Below, in pieces: positions 37,406 through 49,844 of a stretch of 64,000 nucleotides of DNA. This DNA comes from Nyssa sinensis (Eukaryota; Streptophyta; Magnoliopsida; Cornales; Nyssaceae), in the NCBI GenBank assembly GCA_008638375.1, contig CM018049.1, forward strand, positions 868,001-932,000. The letters are read 5' to 3'. The position numbers and the translations under genes were made by a program. The notes beneath the pieces were generated by a model, which saw only the letters and a list, made by a program, of their open reading frames with translations, had not been told where the DNA came from and did no database searches. Each line of letters begins with the position of its first letter. Position 1 is the first letter of the stretch.

Positions 37406-37529
37406 CCAACAAGCTTTAGCTTAGTTGGTACCTCCTCCACCACTATGGGAGGTTGCGGGTTCAAGTCCCCTTAAGGTGCAAAGTGGCATGTGTGCGTATG
37501 TGTGCGCACATGCGATTTACCTAAAAAAA
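37406..37529 (+). mobile_element. SINE with 19-bp target duplication
   Basis: Starts CCAACAAGCTTTAGC, with A box TTAGCTTAGTTGGTA and B box GGGTTCAAGTCCC, followed by a GT-rich body and a CTAAAAAAAA tail. It is flanked by 19-bp direct repeats (37387-37405 and 37530-37548) that differ at one base. This is the best-bounded SINE in the window. Confidence 0.85.
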
Positions 37530-37642
37530 AATACTATTATTGATTATAAATTCTCTCAATCAAGGGGTCCCATTGATCTAAAACAATAGATTAGCGTTTT
37601 CTAATTTCTTTTGTGTCAATCTTTACAAGGATTTATATTTTG

Positions 37643-38224
37643 CAATGTTGTCAAAGGCAACTACGGCGCTCGCGCCTAGGAGATAAGGTGAGGTGAGGAT
37701 CAAGCATGATACCTCAACACATTCCCGGCGAGATGACTTTAATGAGGCACACTCAAGGCGAGATGACTTTAATAAGGCATTTCCTAGGCAATTGACTTTA
37801 ATGAGGTGATTGCCTCAACTAAAGCGAATGGCATTGAGGCGAGAACCTCTTTAACTAAAATTTATTTTTCATAAATGTCCTCAAGTATGTTCTTTTGTTA
37901 TTTTAGTAGTAAGGACATCTTTGTCCAGGCAATGCACAACAGAAAAGAAATAGAAAGGACCCTCACATCTAGACTAGAGCCGATCTCCAAGGTTGTACAT
38001 CATATGTCATTTTTTAGATTAATTTTTTTAGTGTTACATGACAATTGGTAGGCAAGATATTGTTTAACTTAGAATAAATGAACTTCTAATGTCTAATATA
38101 TTTTGAATTATTTATATAACATAGTGCCTTGCTTCACTCATGCGAGCACTTTTTTGTCGACTCAATTTTCGAGCAATGTAGGACCTTAGCACCTTATGGG
38201 TGCCTTTAGCCTTTAACTGCAACT
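37643..38224. mobile_element. MITE-like GGCG-rich element, second copy
   Basis: The left end CAATGTTGTCAAAGGC and the inverted right end (GCCTTTAACTGCAAC) match the family at 34888-35749. The interior is rich in GAGGCGA/TGCCTC motifs. Non-coding. Confidence 0.6.
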
Positions 38225-38311
38225 CCCAAACTTGTAGAATGTTTTACAAACAAATTGTGTTTGAAGCGTCGCTTATGAATACTTTTGAGTTTGAACTATG
38301 CTTGTCAGACC

Positions 38312-38909
38312 CAATGTTTTAAAACTCAAACTGTTCAACGAACAGGAAAAAAGACCGGGTCACGGGTCACTGGTTCAACCATTGGGTCTTTCGGAATCGA
38401 ACCGTGATGTCATAATTACATCATAAATATATTTATTATTAACATTAATAATATATAAAACATGAAAACAATTTTAAATAATATATAATAAATTATTTAT
38501 GAAAAAGGAACAAAATTTGTTGGAAAATTAAAGAAGTATAAAAGAATAATTTCAACATGTAAATTTCTAACAAGATCAAGGTGTAAAAAACAAAAAAAAA
38601 AAAAAAAAGTGAATACACATGTAGCATGAAATGAAAGTTTTCAAGAAATTGATTCTTAAAAAATCTTTACCAGACAACATGAAAAGTTCAAAAAAATGTT
38701 GATGCAAAATGCAAGTGTGTTTTTCCATTAGTCCCACATCGGCTGTGAGAAACTAAGATCAATGGCTTGTTTACTTATAAAAGCAAGTTCAAAAGTTCCA
38801 ATGTTATACAATTCAGCCATCCCACATTGAATGGGAATTAAAAGGGCAGATGACATGACTAGCTTTAAAAGATTGCCATGTGATTAGTCAAATAGTGGAA
38901 TGCATTTAA

Positions 38910-38940
<31 letters not shown>

Positions 38941-39206
38941 CTCTGAAAAGTGAATGCAAAAGCATTCAATGTATATAATAAAAAGAAAATCTTTTTATGT
39001 TCACATAAGAAATTGATTATGTGCCAATCCGTAAGACTCGAACGGTCTTCAAAGTTTCCAGTTCAAAATTCGGTTTGAATGGCTTATTAAAATTAGAGCG
39101 GTTTTTCTTTATTTCCGGTTTACCGGTCTAAAATGAACCGTTTCTTGAACCGGTTGACGATTCAGCTGGTTGAACCGGCCGGTCCGGTTTGATTTTTAAA
39201 ACACTG
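38312..39206. mobile_element. MITE-like element with AACCGG-rich ends
   Basis: Left end CAATGTTTTAAAACTCAAAC; inverted right end CAGTGTTTTAAAAATCAAAC. Subterminal regions are rich in AACCGG, GGTTCAAC and GGCCGGTCCGG. The interior is AT-rich and non-coding. The type recurs in many plant genomes. Target duplication is not resolved. Confidence 0.65.
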
Positions 39207-41305
39207 TTCAAAACCACTGCTTTGAAAAAAACAAATTCAAAGCATTTTTAGGGATGCCTTGCTTCAAGGCAAGCCTCAATAAAGCTTTTTAAAACATTGA
39301 CAGTGTATCAACATAGATATGGAAACTTTCCAAGTAAAGGAAAGCTAATTGAGAGCATAATAATCAATGTACAATTAACAGAGGGCAATCATCACCAAAT
39401 CAAATAGTAAAAAGAAAACAAAAAAAAAGCTTCGCGGACAAACTTTTGGTTAAAATTTGAAGGAAAGAGGAAAATAATACTAATTTTGATTCGAAACAAA
39501 TGGTAATCAACCATGGATGGCTGCAAATAGTCAGAACAAATGTGAATAGGTACCGATGTACTATAAAATGTTTCATAACAATGCATAGATCAAAGTCCCC
39601 CAAAGGAGAAATGAACCTCCATATACGCTTGCCACCAAGTGAATTTTCCAACGGTCTCACATACAGCACATTGCTTATTATCACATTTTTTGGGTTAAGA
39701 AGGAATGTCCATTTTGACATTCAATAAAATTCTTTGAAAAAATACAAAATGAATTAAAATGATCCCATTAGTTTTTCTTAAAATGGCAGTGTTTGCGTTC
39801 AGTGAAATTTCCCATAATATATATCCCTCAACATCTCTATCACTCAGAATTGCTATACCTTACAGACTAATGACTTAACAAGGAAAAATGTGCAAAAGAA
39901 CAGATGAGGTTCGGCCAACATGCTATTTGCTAATAAAAGATTACTTCATAGTTCATATGGCCAAAAGCTTTCTTTCGCAATGCCAGTCTCTTTCTCAACA
40001 AGCTTTGTTTCTTAACATTTCCTTACACTAAATAATTATCAAAAACATTATTTTACACTAACTCAAAACTAAGCTTTTTTTTTATAAGTGCAAAAGTGAT
40101 TGTTTGAATATATATATATATATATATATAGAATCAAACACCACCAAAATACTATGTCAAATATATAATAAGTCTAATAAATGATAGAAAATTTGCACTT
40201 AATAAATATATCAAAGGAAATCAGATGTATTCTGGAATTCTGAATAAAAATTTAGGATAGAAAATGCTTTGCCCGCAAATTCCTGGATGAAAATGCAAGA
40301 TGGGGATGAATCATGAATGCCCATTGAGTCTACTACACTTGTTCAAAATGAGGATTAAAAATGAAAACCCATCGAGTCTACTACACTTGTTTAAATGAAT
40401 TTACTGACCTTCATAGCCAACAACCAATGGTTACACTTGGTTGCATCCTTGTAACCAACTTAAACAACCAACTACTTTGAGTCCTTGACTTCTGACCAAC
40501 ATTCACAGGTGAAGGACATACAAGAGTAAAAACAAATAACCAGAATATAGAAGAAAATATGAAACAGAAAACCACCAACATTCTACTAAAATATAGAAGA
40601 AAGCTGCACAAATAACCAGAAACGCCCCAAAATTTCAAGAGGAAAGTTTATTTACAAGCAGTCAATGCAAAGAAAATGTGATGGAGGACTCTGATATTTA
40701 AAATTCTTGAAGGCAATCTAAGTAATGACACCGCATGAAAACAATTTCCAAATATAATTGGAGAATCAGTGCAGTCAGTCAAACTAAGTTATTCAATTGA
40801 CAATACACAGATTTCAATATGCACACAGGAAAAACACCACATAATCTTATGTTCCACTGCAATTGTTTTAATCTCGCAACTAAAAAGATCACACTTAAAG
40901 CAGAAGAATGAAGTTCTCCAAACCAGTAAATTGTGGGTCCTCAAGGAAGCGTAAGTGTTATATAAAAATCTCGTTGCCATTTCAAGGGAAAATAACAAGA
41001 ATAAAAAAAAAAAAAAAAAAAAGAAAAAAGCCCACAACGTTGATGATAGTAGCAGATTCCAAAATCAAACATAATTAGGGTTGCAGTGATTAGGAGACGG
41101 GATAGTCGAGAAAATTTAAGAGAAATTACAGATAGTAGAATAACTCTTTTGAATTCAACTTCAAAAAGAAATTTAGAGTTGACCCACAACCACATGTTGT
41201 TGTACATAAATTTTAGTATACATAAAGGGTAGATTTGCATAATCATAATCAACAATCAATAATAAAACAAGGAGAAGGAAAAGGTGAAGGTGAAGGGGAG
41301 CATAC
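39207..41305. other. AT-rich stretch within the probable 5'-UTR intron
   Basis: About 2.1 kb without a recognised element or exon. Open frames near 39392-39727 and 40411-40638 lack any domain or codon signal. Includes an (AT)n run at about 40109-40130 and A-rich runs near 41000-41030. Confidence 0.4.
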
Positions 41306-41470
41306 CCAGATCTGAATGCCAAAATTAGAGTCGGAGCTACTTTAAAAGAAAAATGGAGCTGGATGCCAAAATCCAACTGACTTTGAATTTTCGTAAATTT
41401 GAGTTCGCTGGATTGGATTGGATTGGATTTGGATGGACGCTCTCTCTCTCTCTCTATCTCACACACACAC
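41306..41470 (-). other. Probable non-coding first exon of the PHL7-like gene
   Basis: On the minus strand a GA-type microsatellite (41439-41458) is followed by about 150 bp of mixed composition ending CAGATCTGG|GTATG, a strong plant 5' splice site. The combination (GA run near the transcription start, exon, donor, same strand as the gene) is typical of plant 5'-UTR exons. Without transcript data the link to the coding exons is inference. Confidence 0.45.
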
Positions 41471-41760
41471 AGACTTCCAACCCCCTTAATGTGACTTGGT
41501 CTATTATTTCATTTGAAGTCGCAAATATTTGTGAAACAGCCACTAAAAACAGAGAGAGCGCAATACATCTTCGGCTTTATTGTTTTAAACACTAAAATAG
41601 TGAGAAATTTTTTTTTGTTTGGATACTGAAAATTTTTAGTAAAATAAATAATACTAAAACTGCCCTCGGTCAGGTTTTGGGTCTACCCGTGATAATGATG
41701 ATGGATGGGAATGGGATGACCGGCCTCGCCTCGCAACTGACGGAATCTTGGCAGTAATAT
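41470..41760 (-). promoter_or_regulatory. Candidate promoter region of the PHL7-like gene
   Basis: Single-copy-looking sequence immediately upstream of the probable first exon on the minus strand. It has AT-rich pockets such as CAAATATTTG and GAAATAATA, but no convincing TATA box. Assigned by position only. Confidence 0.3.
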
Positions 41761-42513
41761 TCCAGTATCCCGGCCATTTTGTCCTATTTCCGCTCTGTTT
41801 TAGGGGACGACGTCAAGATAGATTCAAAATTCAGCAAATGCATGCATGCATGCACACACAAATAATTTTTTTTCCTTCCTCAACGTTTGTATTCAAAGCA
41901 AATAGAGTATACTCTGGTCCTACACTACTTTTTTTTAACAAATGTATAGGTTTATAGATAAGAATGTAACAAATTCAAACCAAACATAACTAGGTCTCCG
42001 TATATAAAAAAATTTTAAAATATTTTTTAATAAGTAAAATATATATATCTATCTTTTATAATTTTTGTTTTCTTTTAAAAATACAAATATGTTTGATAAT
42101 TATTTCTTGAAAATAATTTTTATTTCAATATTAATTTTTTTAATATGTTTATTAAAATTATTTTTTAAAAATAATATCAACGCCGTAATTTTGAACAAAA
42201 ATAACATAAAAGTAAATTTATAATTCAACACTAAATAGCATAAAAGAAAATTTGAACAAAAATATCATAGAAGTAAATTTGTTTTACTTATAAAAGGTAA
42301 AAACATTTTGCTTTTATTTGAAAATATTTTTTTACTGTTTTAAATTTTTCAAAGTACTTTTTATTGGTGCAAACTAAATACTACTTTTTTAAATTTTTTT
42401 GCTTAAATAAGTAACAAAGCACTTTGAAAAAAATATTATCAAACGAACACGTTTTTAAATGCTTAATGTTGACCCTAGAGGCACAATAAGTGGTAGCCAT
42501 CATAGTCATTTCT
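41761..42513. other. AT-rich intergenic stretch
   Basis: Very AT-rich with many short A and T runs and no open frame worth calling. I see no gene or bounded element. Confidence 0.5.
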
Positions 42514-42682
42514 TAGAGCATCTCTAGTGGTGACTCAAATTTAAATTTGAGCCAAGATTCACAAAAATCTTTTCCAGTAATTACTCAAACCTAGACTCAA
42601 ATAGGGTTTTACTCAAATCTAAATCCGAATCAGTGCAAAATTATTTATAGACTCAAAATTTAAGTGACTACTGAAGAGCATG
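42514..42682. mobile_element. Small MITE-like element
   Basis: The left end AGAGCATCTCTAGTGGTGACT is roughly complementary to the right end (AGTGACTACTGAAGAGCATG). The interior is full of ACTCAAATTTAAA-type repeats. An AGAGCATCTCTAGTGG start is common to several plant MITE families. Confidence 0.45.
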
Positions 42683-42689
42683 AGACTCA

Positions 42690-44555
42690 AATTTAACTTT
42701 GACTTAAATTTGAGAGTATTTCATACTCACTCATTCCATCTACATTCAATTCATAGATGGATCTACCATTGTAAAATAGCACTTGTAAATGATGATCTTT
42801 CTTCGTAACGAGTATCCACGAAAGATGTTCTCGGATAATATGGTTTTGAAGATTTTGGAATGGCAAACTGTTTGATCCTTTAAGTTGAAGGATTTGGGTT
42901 TGAAGGGCTTTTTCGAGAAAAAATATCTTCAAGATTTTGAACCAATTCCTCTTCAGAAGTAAAAGTTACTTTATCAGAAGGTTGGATTGAAGAAGGCCTA
43001 TTATTAAGATTATCTTGTAAAACATTTTCAAGGAATGTTTTGTTAGAAGGTTCATTTTGTAATATAACAGAGACAATTTTTCCTTTTGAATCTAAAGAAT
43101 CAATTTTTTATGCTATAGAATTTATTATATCTTTATTTGTTTCTTCAAAAAGAAAGGTTGGTTTTTCATCAATTTTGGAAGAACCATGAGCTTTCTCTTT
43201 TTGCAGGATTGTTTCGATCCATTCAATTTGTTTTGCAATAGATTGTAAGGAACAATTTGTATAATTATTTGTTTGCTTTCATTTTTTATGTAATTTCCTT
43301 GAGTCAATAACCATAGAAATCCCTCTATAAGGAGTAACGATTAGGTATTATTCTAGTGTGAAGTCTGGATTTCTCCTTTAGGCAGATGGATAGACACAAC
43401 AATTTTCGCAAGTAGAGAAATGATTTGCCAGTTAGTTGCTTTGGATGAAGAAGTCTTGATTTCAACAAAAGGGTATGAAAGATTCTATTCTTTTGCAAAG
43501 ATTTCAAACCATGTGAAGAATAAAAAATTGCATTTCATCCTATTCATAAAACCATAATATTTTATTCTAAACTCCTATTTGTTTGGTAGAAAAATACCAA
43601 TTTCTTTTTTTTGTGTCATATTTAGCTACAAAATCTTGCTAAATATAGGATTTTTCACTTTGAAGACTGGTTTGTTGAATCACATAGATCGAAGGATTGT
43701 GCATTTGACAATGAGTAGGAGACGTATTTGGAATCCTATCATCTTCTTCTTATCTAATTTTCTCAATTGGGATAGTCGAGTAAAAAGTTTGGGGTATTTG
43801 ACGATGGTTAATGCCTTGTATATTTAAGGAATCTACATATGGTCTTTGAGCTCGAAAAGTTGTTTTGAATGAAGGAGTCTAGGTAGATGGTGTATAGCTA
43901 GAAAAGGGTTCATCCACACTTTTGATTTCATATATTAATTTTCTAGAAGAGGAGAAGTGTAAATCAACACTTCTTTCGGGATGAGCAATTATATGGTCAA
44001 TTTCTTCTAGTTTTGCTCTTTGCGGTGGAACTTCAAATGGCAGAGTCCACAAAGAAGGTATTTCTACTTCACTTCTTTTTATAGTTTTTCGAACTATAAT
44101 GGAACTTTTGGTTGTATTTGTTTGTACGAGCATTGTTTTGCCTAAAGGACTTGATTTAAGGCATTTTGGAATAATTGTATGCATTAATTTGTAGTGAACT
44201 CGGTAAATGATTCCAAAATGAAAGATTTTGTTATCCTAGAAATCATATCCTTGTATATTTAAGGAATCTACATAGGGTCTTTGAGCTTGAAAAGTTGTTT
44301 TGAATGAAGGAGTCTAGGTAGATGGTGCACAGCTACAAAAAGGTCCATCCACACTTTTGATTTCAGATATTAATTTTCTAGAAGTGGAGAAGTGTAAAGC
44401 AACACCTCCTTCGGGATGAGCAATTATATGTTCAATTTCTTCTAGTTTTGCTCTTTGCGGTGGAACTTCAAATGGCAGAGTCCACAGAGAAGGTATTTCT
44501 ACTTCACTTCTTTTTATAGTTTTTCGAACTATAATGGAACTTTTGGTTGTATTTT
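42690..44555 (-). pseudogene. Decayed coding remnant, probably endogenous plant pararetrovirus-like
   Basis: Minus-strand coding is scattered over several frames with many stops. The best block (44184-43879) contains EIPSLWTLP followed by PPQRAKLEEI and a SSRKL segment. Further blocks lie near 43500-43330, 43300-43125 and 42930-42693. The style resembles the N-terminal, movement or capsid-side part of Caulimoviridae-like endogenous polyproteins in plant genomes. I am not certain of the family, and no reverse transcriptase is present. The block at 43812-44247 is duplicated at 44248 onward, and that second copy is split by the LTR at 44556-49844. It cannot produce a functional protein. Confidence 0.4.
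43812..44247. repeat. Unit 1 of a 436-bp tandem duplication
   Basis: This unit is followed directly by a near-identical second unit (44248-44555, resuming at 49850 and ending about 49977). Both units start CCTTGTATATTTAAGGAATC and carry the EIPSLWTLP-coding block on the minus strand. Confidence 0.8.
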
Positions 44556-46600
44556 TGTCACATCCCGAACCCCACCCTACGCGGATGTCGAGGACGTGAC
44601 TGCCAGTCGGTCGCAACGCGACCAACCAAAGGCCAATTTTGAACTTTCCGACGAATTGCACTCCAACTGTAGGGTCAGATGCAGCGGAATTTAAAACTTT
44701 TTCTTTGTGTCACGGGAATGCAACTCACTTATCCATTTTAAGTATATGTATCACAGAGCAAGACTAAATCCAGTCAGTCAACAATTCTAATCTCAGAGCA
44801 TATCTAAAATCAAGCATATAACAACAGAGCAGATCTAATATCTCTAGAGTACCATTAGTTCCATGAGCCATGTCTATCTAGTATATATCAGTCAAGTCAG
44901 TCATAACATACCACTCACCGGAATAACCAGGTTCAATCCACAATAAACCAGTCTCTACAGTTCAGTGCCGTCAGATCCTTACTTGCGATGCCACTTGGCC
45001 TATTCACGTCATGTCATAGTACCTTCTAATCCAATGGAGGTAATTCCTAAAAAATGTCAGAATAATGGGGTGAGCTTAAATAAGCCCAGTGAGTAACACA
45101 GGTTCCCTATCATGAGTTCAAAACCAGTTTTGTGCTTCCAAGGCACATGGATAATTTAGTCATTTCAAACATAACTATTTTTATAAATCCATTTCATAAG
45201 CAGTCTAGTACAATAATACAGAATCGAACAAACAATACAAACGGATCGGAACATGACATAACCAATCGGTCAAAACAATAACTAATGCTAATATATCGGT
45301 CAAGACACAGACTTTTCATTAACGGAACGAATCACAATCGGGACTGAGTGGGAACAATGAGTCAGTCAAGACAGGGGCATATTATCAATGGCTAGAACAT
45401 AGCGGAGTTGAACAAGATCAATCAAGACAAGGCATACCAATAACAGGACGGAAACATAACGGAACTAGACCATCTATCAATCAGGCCAGACATATCATCA
45501 ACGGACGGAATATAACGGAATCGAACGGAAACAATACATCAGTCAAGCAAAGGCATATCGCGAACGGGTAAAATTATAACGGAACTAAACGGAAACAATA
45601 CACTAATCAAGACACAGGCAAATCATGAACAGGACACCACATAACGGAACTGGGTAGAAACAACATAACAATCAAGTCAGGGACACATCACTGTCGGAAC
45701 TAATCATAACTGGACTGAACAATGTTTCAATCAAGACAGACGTATCATCAACGGACAGTACACAACGAAACTGGACTATATATCAATCAAGGCGGACTTA
45801 ACATCATTAACGGACGGAACATGTCAAAACCGGACGAAACATATCAATCGAGGCAGACATATCATTAACGGACAGCACATAACTGAACTGAACGGAATTC
45901 CTAATTCGAAGGACACAAGCACATCACGTGGAATGTGGTACAAAGGGCGTACATTAAGTACATACATTTAAACAATATAGCATTCAGACAGTATACTATA
46001 CAAAGTGGTACGATACAACAAAATGTTGTTCTTTGCCTATATCACATGGTTTATTTAATCATTTCGGATATAATGGTTCAATATATCCATTTTATCTCAA
46101 CAGTTCAAAACGGGCAAAACAGTACGGGATGCTAGCACAGGGATCAGGAATATAGTCAATTATTTAAAAGACTAAAACCATGTCATAAGTGATATAGTAC
46201 GAAAAGGGCATGCATTTAAATAATTGCACGTAAATAATTGCATTCAAAACAGATCAGTAAATCAAGGGACAGTATCAAAACAGTGTCAGAAGTTACTCAC
46301 AAACTTTACGCTTATTTCCTTGCATAAATAATCCAATAACCTCCAGGTACGTCAGGCATCTCCATATATATCCTGAATAATAATCATCAATCACAGACAG
46401 ATCAGAACTCATCCATTCAGGTCTCATTCGTCATCTTAGGTATCTATCGGATTACCTAAGATAGCCTAGTAGCCTATCGCCCTTCCATTGGGTCTCACCC
46501 GAGGCTATTTCATTCGTTAATTAGGCTTAGCAGTTATTAGGATTATATCCTAAGTCATTTAGACTTCAATTGTTATCAGTCAGGCACTCATTCAACCTTA

Positions 46601-47850
46601 GGGGCAAAATGGTAATTTTACCATTCTTCTCTCGGACCCTGTCGTGGTTTTCGGAATAGTCTTTATATCTTAAGTACAAAGTTCTACGTCCTTTGGACTC
46701 CAATCGGTATCAGTTAGGTTCTCATTTTAACCATAGGGGCAAAATGGTAATTTTGTCATTCTTATCCCGGACCCTATTATGGTCCTCAGAATATCCCATA
46801 TATCGTATATATGAAGTTTTAAGTCTTTTAGACTTTAATCGGTATCAGTTGGGTACTTATTTAGTCTTAGGGGCAAAATGGTAATTTTGTATTTTTTGCC
46901 CCGGACCCTATCATGGTCCTCAGAACATCCCATATATCTCATGTATAAATTTGTAAGTCCCTTGGACTTCATTTGGTATCTGCTTTAGATCGTCGGGACA
47001 CATCGGTCATTTCTCGTTTTACGCGTTGACTGTCTTGGAGTCTTATTTAGCCCTTCAGTGTTCATAATTATCCCTATGATAATTTATCAGATCAGTTTGA
47101 CCTTTATTCGACCTCTACTTTGCACTTACAGTGCTCAAGGGGTATTTTGGTCATTTTACGTTTTGTGTAACTCTGACCCCGATTCATCACCTAATCAAGT
47201 ATACAGTCTCACCAGTGTCTGGGCTCCTACCGGTATCAGTTTCGTCCCAATCGGACTTTGTTTAGGTCTCGTACGGCATCAAGGGTAATTTGGTAATTTC
47301 ATGTGTCGTATTTTTCGGCACGTCAGTTCATAAAATGGACCTCACCATTGGGTCCAGAGCGTCCAACATAGTGAAATTGGACTGTCTGTTATGTTTAATC
47401 GGCCTTGGGTATCATTAAGGGCAATTCGGTCATTTACACTTTATGTGTCTGTATTTTTCGGGACTTCAGTTCGTTAAACGGACCTCACCGTTGAGTTCAG
47501 AATGCCCGAGATAGTCAAAATAGGCTATCTGATATTTTTATTTGGGTCTGGGTACCATCAGGGGCAGTTCGGTCATTTATCACTTACGGGTCTGTATTTT
47601 TCGGGACTGTATTTCCAAAATCGGATTATACCATTGAGTCCAGAATGCTTGAAATAGTGAAAATACACTTTTCATTTAATTTATTTGGACTCCGTTTGAC
47701 ATATTTAATGTCCAGGGGTAAAATTGTAATTTTACCTATTTAATAAAATAATAAAATAATTATTTTATTATTTAATTAATTACCAGGGGCTTAAATGTAT
47801 ATTTTATCCAAAATCTGGGCCACTGTGTAATTTTTTAAAACAGTGGGGAC
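46601..47850 (-). repeat. Diverged tandem array of about 140-bp units in the LTR
   Basis: The anchor GGGGCAAAATGGTAATTT (or its variant GGTATTTTGGTCATTTT) recurs at 46601, 46736, 46870, 46995, 47138, 47282, 47418, 47561 and 47714, spaced 125-153 bp. Between anchors, CGGACCCTATYATGGTCCTCAGAA and GGACTYCAATCGGTATCAGTT recur in order in several units. The first three units are the most alike. Confidence 0.75.
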
Positions 47851-49339
47851 AAATCCGTAATTTCAGGAAGTGTTTGGGGTTCAAAATATAAATTTCATAA
47901 TTTAGGGGTTCAAACCCAAGGGTTCAAGGGTTCACCAAGTGAACCGGTCCAAATCACTGTGAACCAAACGGTTGGTGACCCTCAGAAAATCGGGATAACA
48001 TATCCCCCTTATCCGTGTTCAGGATTTGTCTAGTTTCAATTTTAATTTTCTATCACCGTACCCAAACAGGTCGGATTTGATTTTAAACAAACCAACCTAC
48101 ACCCAAAACGGTGCAGTTTTATTATTTCGGTGGCAGCCTCACAGGCCGACACGCGTCCGAGTCGACTCGCCAACTCGGTTGGAATCGCGAGTTGACTCCA
48201 TCTTCCCCAATCCTTCCACGAACTGTAGCCCTACTTCTGCAGATTTTCTTCTTCTATTTCGTGATGTTTCAAGCACGGATTATTCCTGCCTTCAGTCCCA
48301 ATTTATTTCTGGGTATCATGCCAACAATTTGGCATTCATTTGGTGGCTCGAAATAATGCATGGAGCTCGGTTCCTCACCATTATCGTGGGACCTGCAACT
48401 CCACTGTATGCCCTCATTTCTCCATCAAATTTGATGGTTTTTGTTTCTTTGTGACCGTATATCCATGAGGGTTCAATCTCCATTCCAAAATCATGGTTTA
48501 GAAGCTTGTTTCAGAGTTTGGGTTTGTTGGCCGAAAGCAATAGCTTCGATTTTGAGGGCCTTCCCATGCGATTTTGGGTCGCGGATGGTGATTTTTAAAC
48601 ACCTAATGGGGTCTAGTTCAGGTCTAGATTGGCCAAACTTGGTTTGGTCTCGGTCGTTTCAGACCTGCTACAGGGAAGCTTCATCCATGGCGGTTGGGTC
48701 TCGGTTTTATGTTTTCTACCCTATTCGACCCTCCCAATTTATTTAGGGCAATTCTAGAGTCTCACAGGAGCATATATATATGGTTTGCATGGACCAAAAT
48801 TATCAGAAACAGTATGAAAATCTAAACAGAAATTTTTGCAGTTCTTTTGTGTTTACCTCCTAGTCGACCCATGTCCTCTAAGCAAGCTTGGTGGTGACCC
48901 TTGGCACCTCAGAGTCTCTCAACCAGTCGTGCCTCAGTGCCTTAGTCCTCCTTTGGTGCATCACATTAAGGACACATCATCCTTCACATGCACACACCCA
49001 CTTGCATACACATGCAAGCCATGGACACCCACACATGCAGCCCATGGCCTTCACCCTGAAGACAGGTCTGTTTTCTCCTCTTTACCTAGCAAATATTATC
49101 TTTTTTATGAACTATCAGTCTTTGGTATGTAATATATACATATATATCTATATATATAATATCACACATACCTATACATATACATCTCTAGATGTATACA
49201 TTAGAGAATCAGTGGGACCCTAGGGCTGAGGTGGGCTGATGCAAACCAATCATATGGGGTTTGCATGTAATCTCATTGGTCCAATTTGAGGTGGAGCTTA
49301 GGTAACTTGAGTATATATACAATTTAGTTGTATATATGT

Positions 49340-49435
49340 GCACAAGGTAATGGCAGCCAAGTTGGTAAGCTTTTTGAGAAAAATTCATTCCCTCCATAGG
49401 TCAAGGGTTCAATTCCCCTTGACCACCAATTTGGC
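49340..49435 (+). repeat. tRNA-like module near the 5' end of the LTR, antisense
   Basis: A-box-like TGGCAGCCAAGTTGGTAAG (49351-49369) and B box GGGTTCAATTCCCC (49405-49418). It opposes the minus-oriented LTR and lies about 430 bp from its 5' end. The equivalent in the next LTR is at 50761-50840. Confidence 0.55.
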
Positions 49436-49844
49436 CATTTTTCATCATTTTGGGCTAAGGCCCTGTTTGGCTACACATTAATTCAGTTTTTGATGTTTGC
49501 CTCATAACTTTCATTCCGTAACTCCTTTTTCGATGCGGTTTGTTCCGAGAGTTTCATATTTCAGTTATCTACAGTGTCAGAGGTTCCATGTCATTTATTA
49601 GTCATTCGGGATTTCCGTGGTTAATTAATTCAAATTTCGTCAGTGTTAAATTGACATTATTTTACCTAATTAATGGATAATTAGGTTCGGGTATTATATC
49701 CTATTCTCGGACATGTTTTAATTATTTTATCGGTCTCTCGTGACCATCGGGAGATTAGGGTTAATTCCCTTGATTATTCTCTGAGCCGGATATTAATTAA
49801 TAATTAATATTTAATTATTAATTATACAGGATCGGGGTGTTACA

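Larger units (their letters stand above)
29931..41305 (-). other. Probable 5'-UTR intron of the PHL7-like gene, about 11.4 kb
   Basis: Inference. Just upstream of the start codon, the minus strand reads GGTTTCTTTGTTTTAG|ATAAATGACAA, a good acceptor with a pyrimidine tract. The candidate donor is CAGATCTGG|GTATG at 41306/41305. Between them lie L1 fragments, SINE, SMART-like and MITE elements and no other host exon I can recognise. A nearer unseen donor is the main alternative. Confidence 0.5.
44556..49844 (-). mobile_element. Solo long LTR (about 5.3 kb), TSD ATTTT
   Basis: It begins TGTCACATCCCGAACCCCACC and ends ATCGGGGTGTTACA, flanked by ATTTT on both sides (44551-44555 and 49845-49849). 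The uninterrupted duplicate at 43812-44247 shows the empty site. Minus-strand features: GTGAGT donor-like site at 46300, TTTTTTAG acceptor-like site at 45047, a tandem array of about 140-bp units (46601-47850), a GC-rich stretch (48140-48240), and a tRNA-like module near the 5' end. Open frames around 48026-48746 lie in the leader and show no domain. No gag-pol. Confidence 0.85.

Noticed and set aside
48026..48454. 142-codon plus-strand frame
   Set aside because: It lies antisense within the leader of the 44556-49844 LTR, has no recognisable domain, and has no counterpart in other LTR copies.
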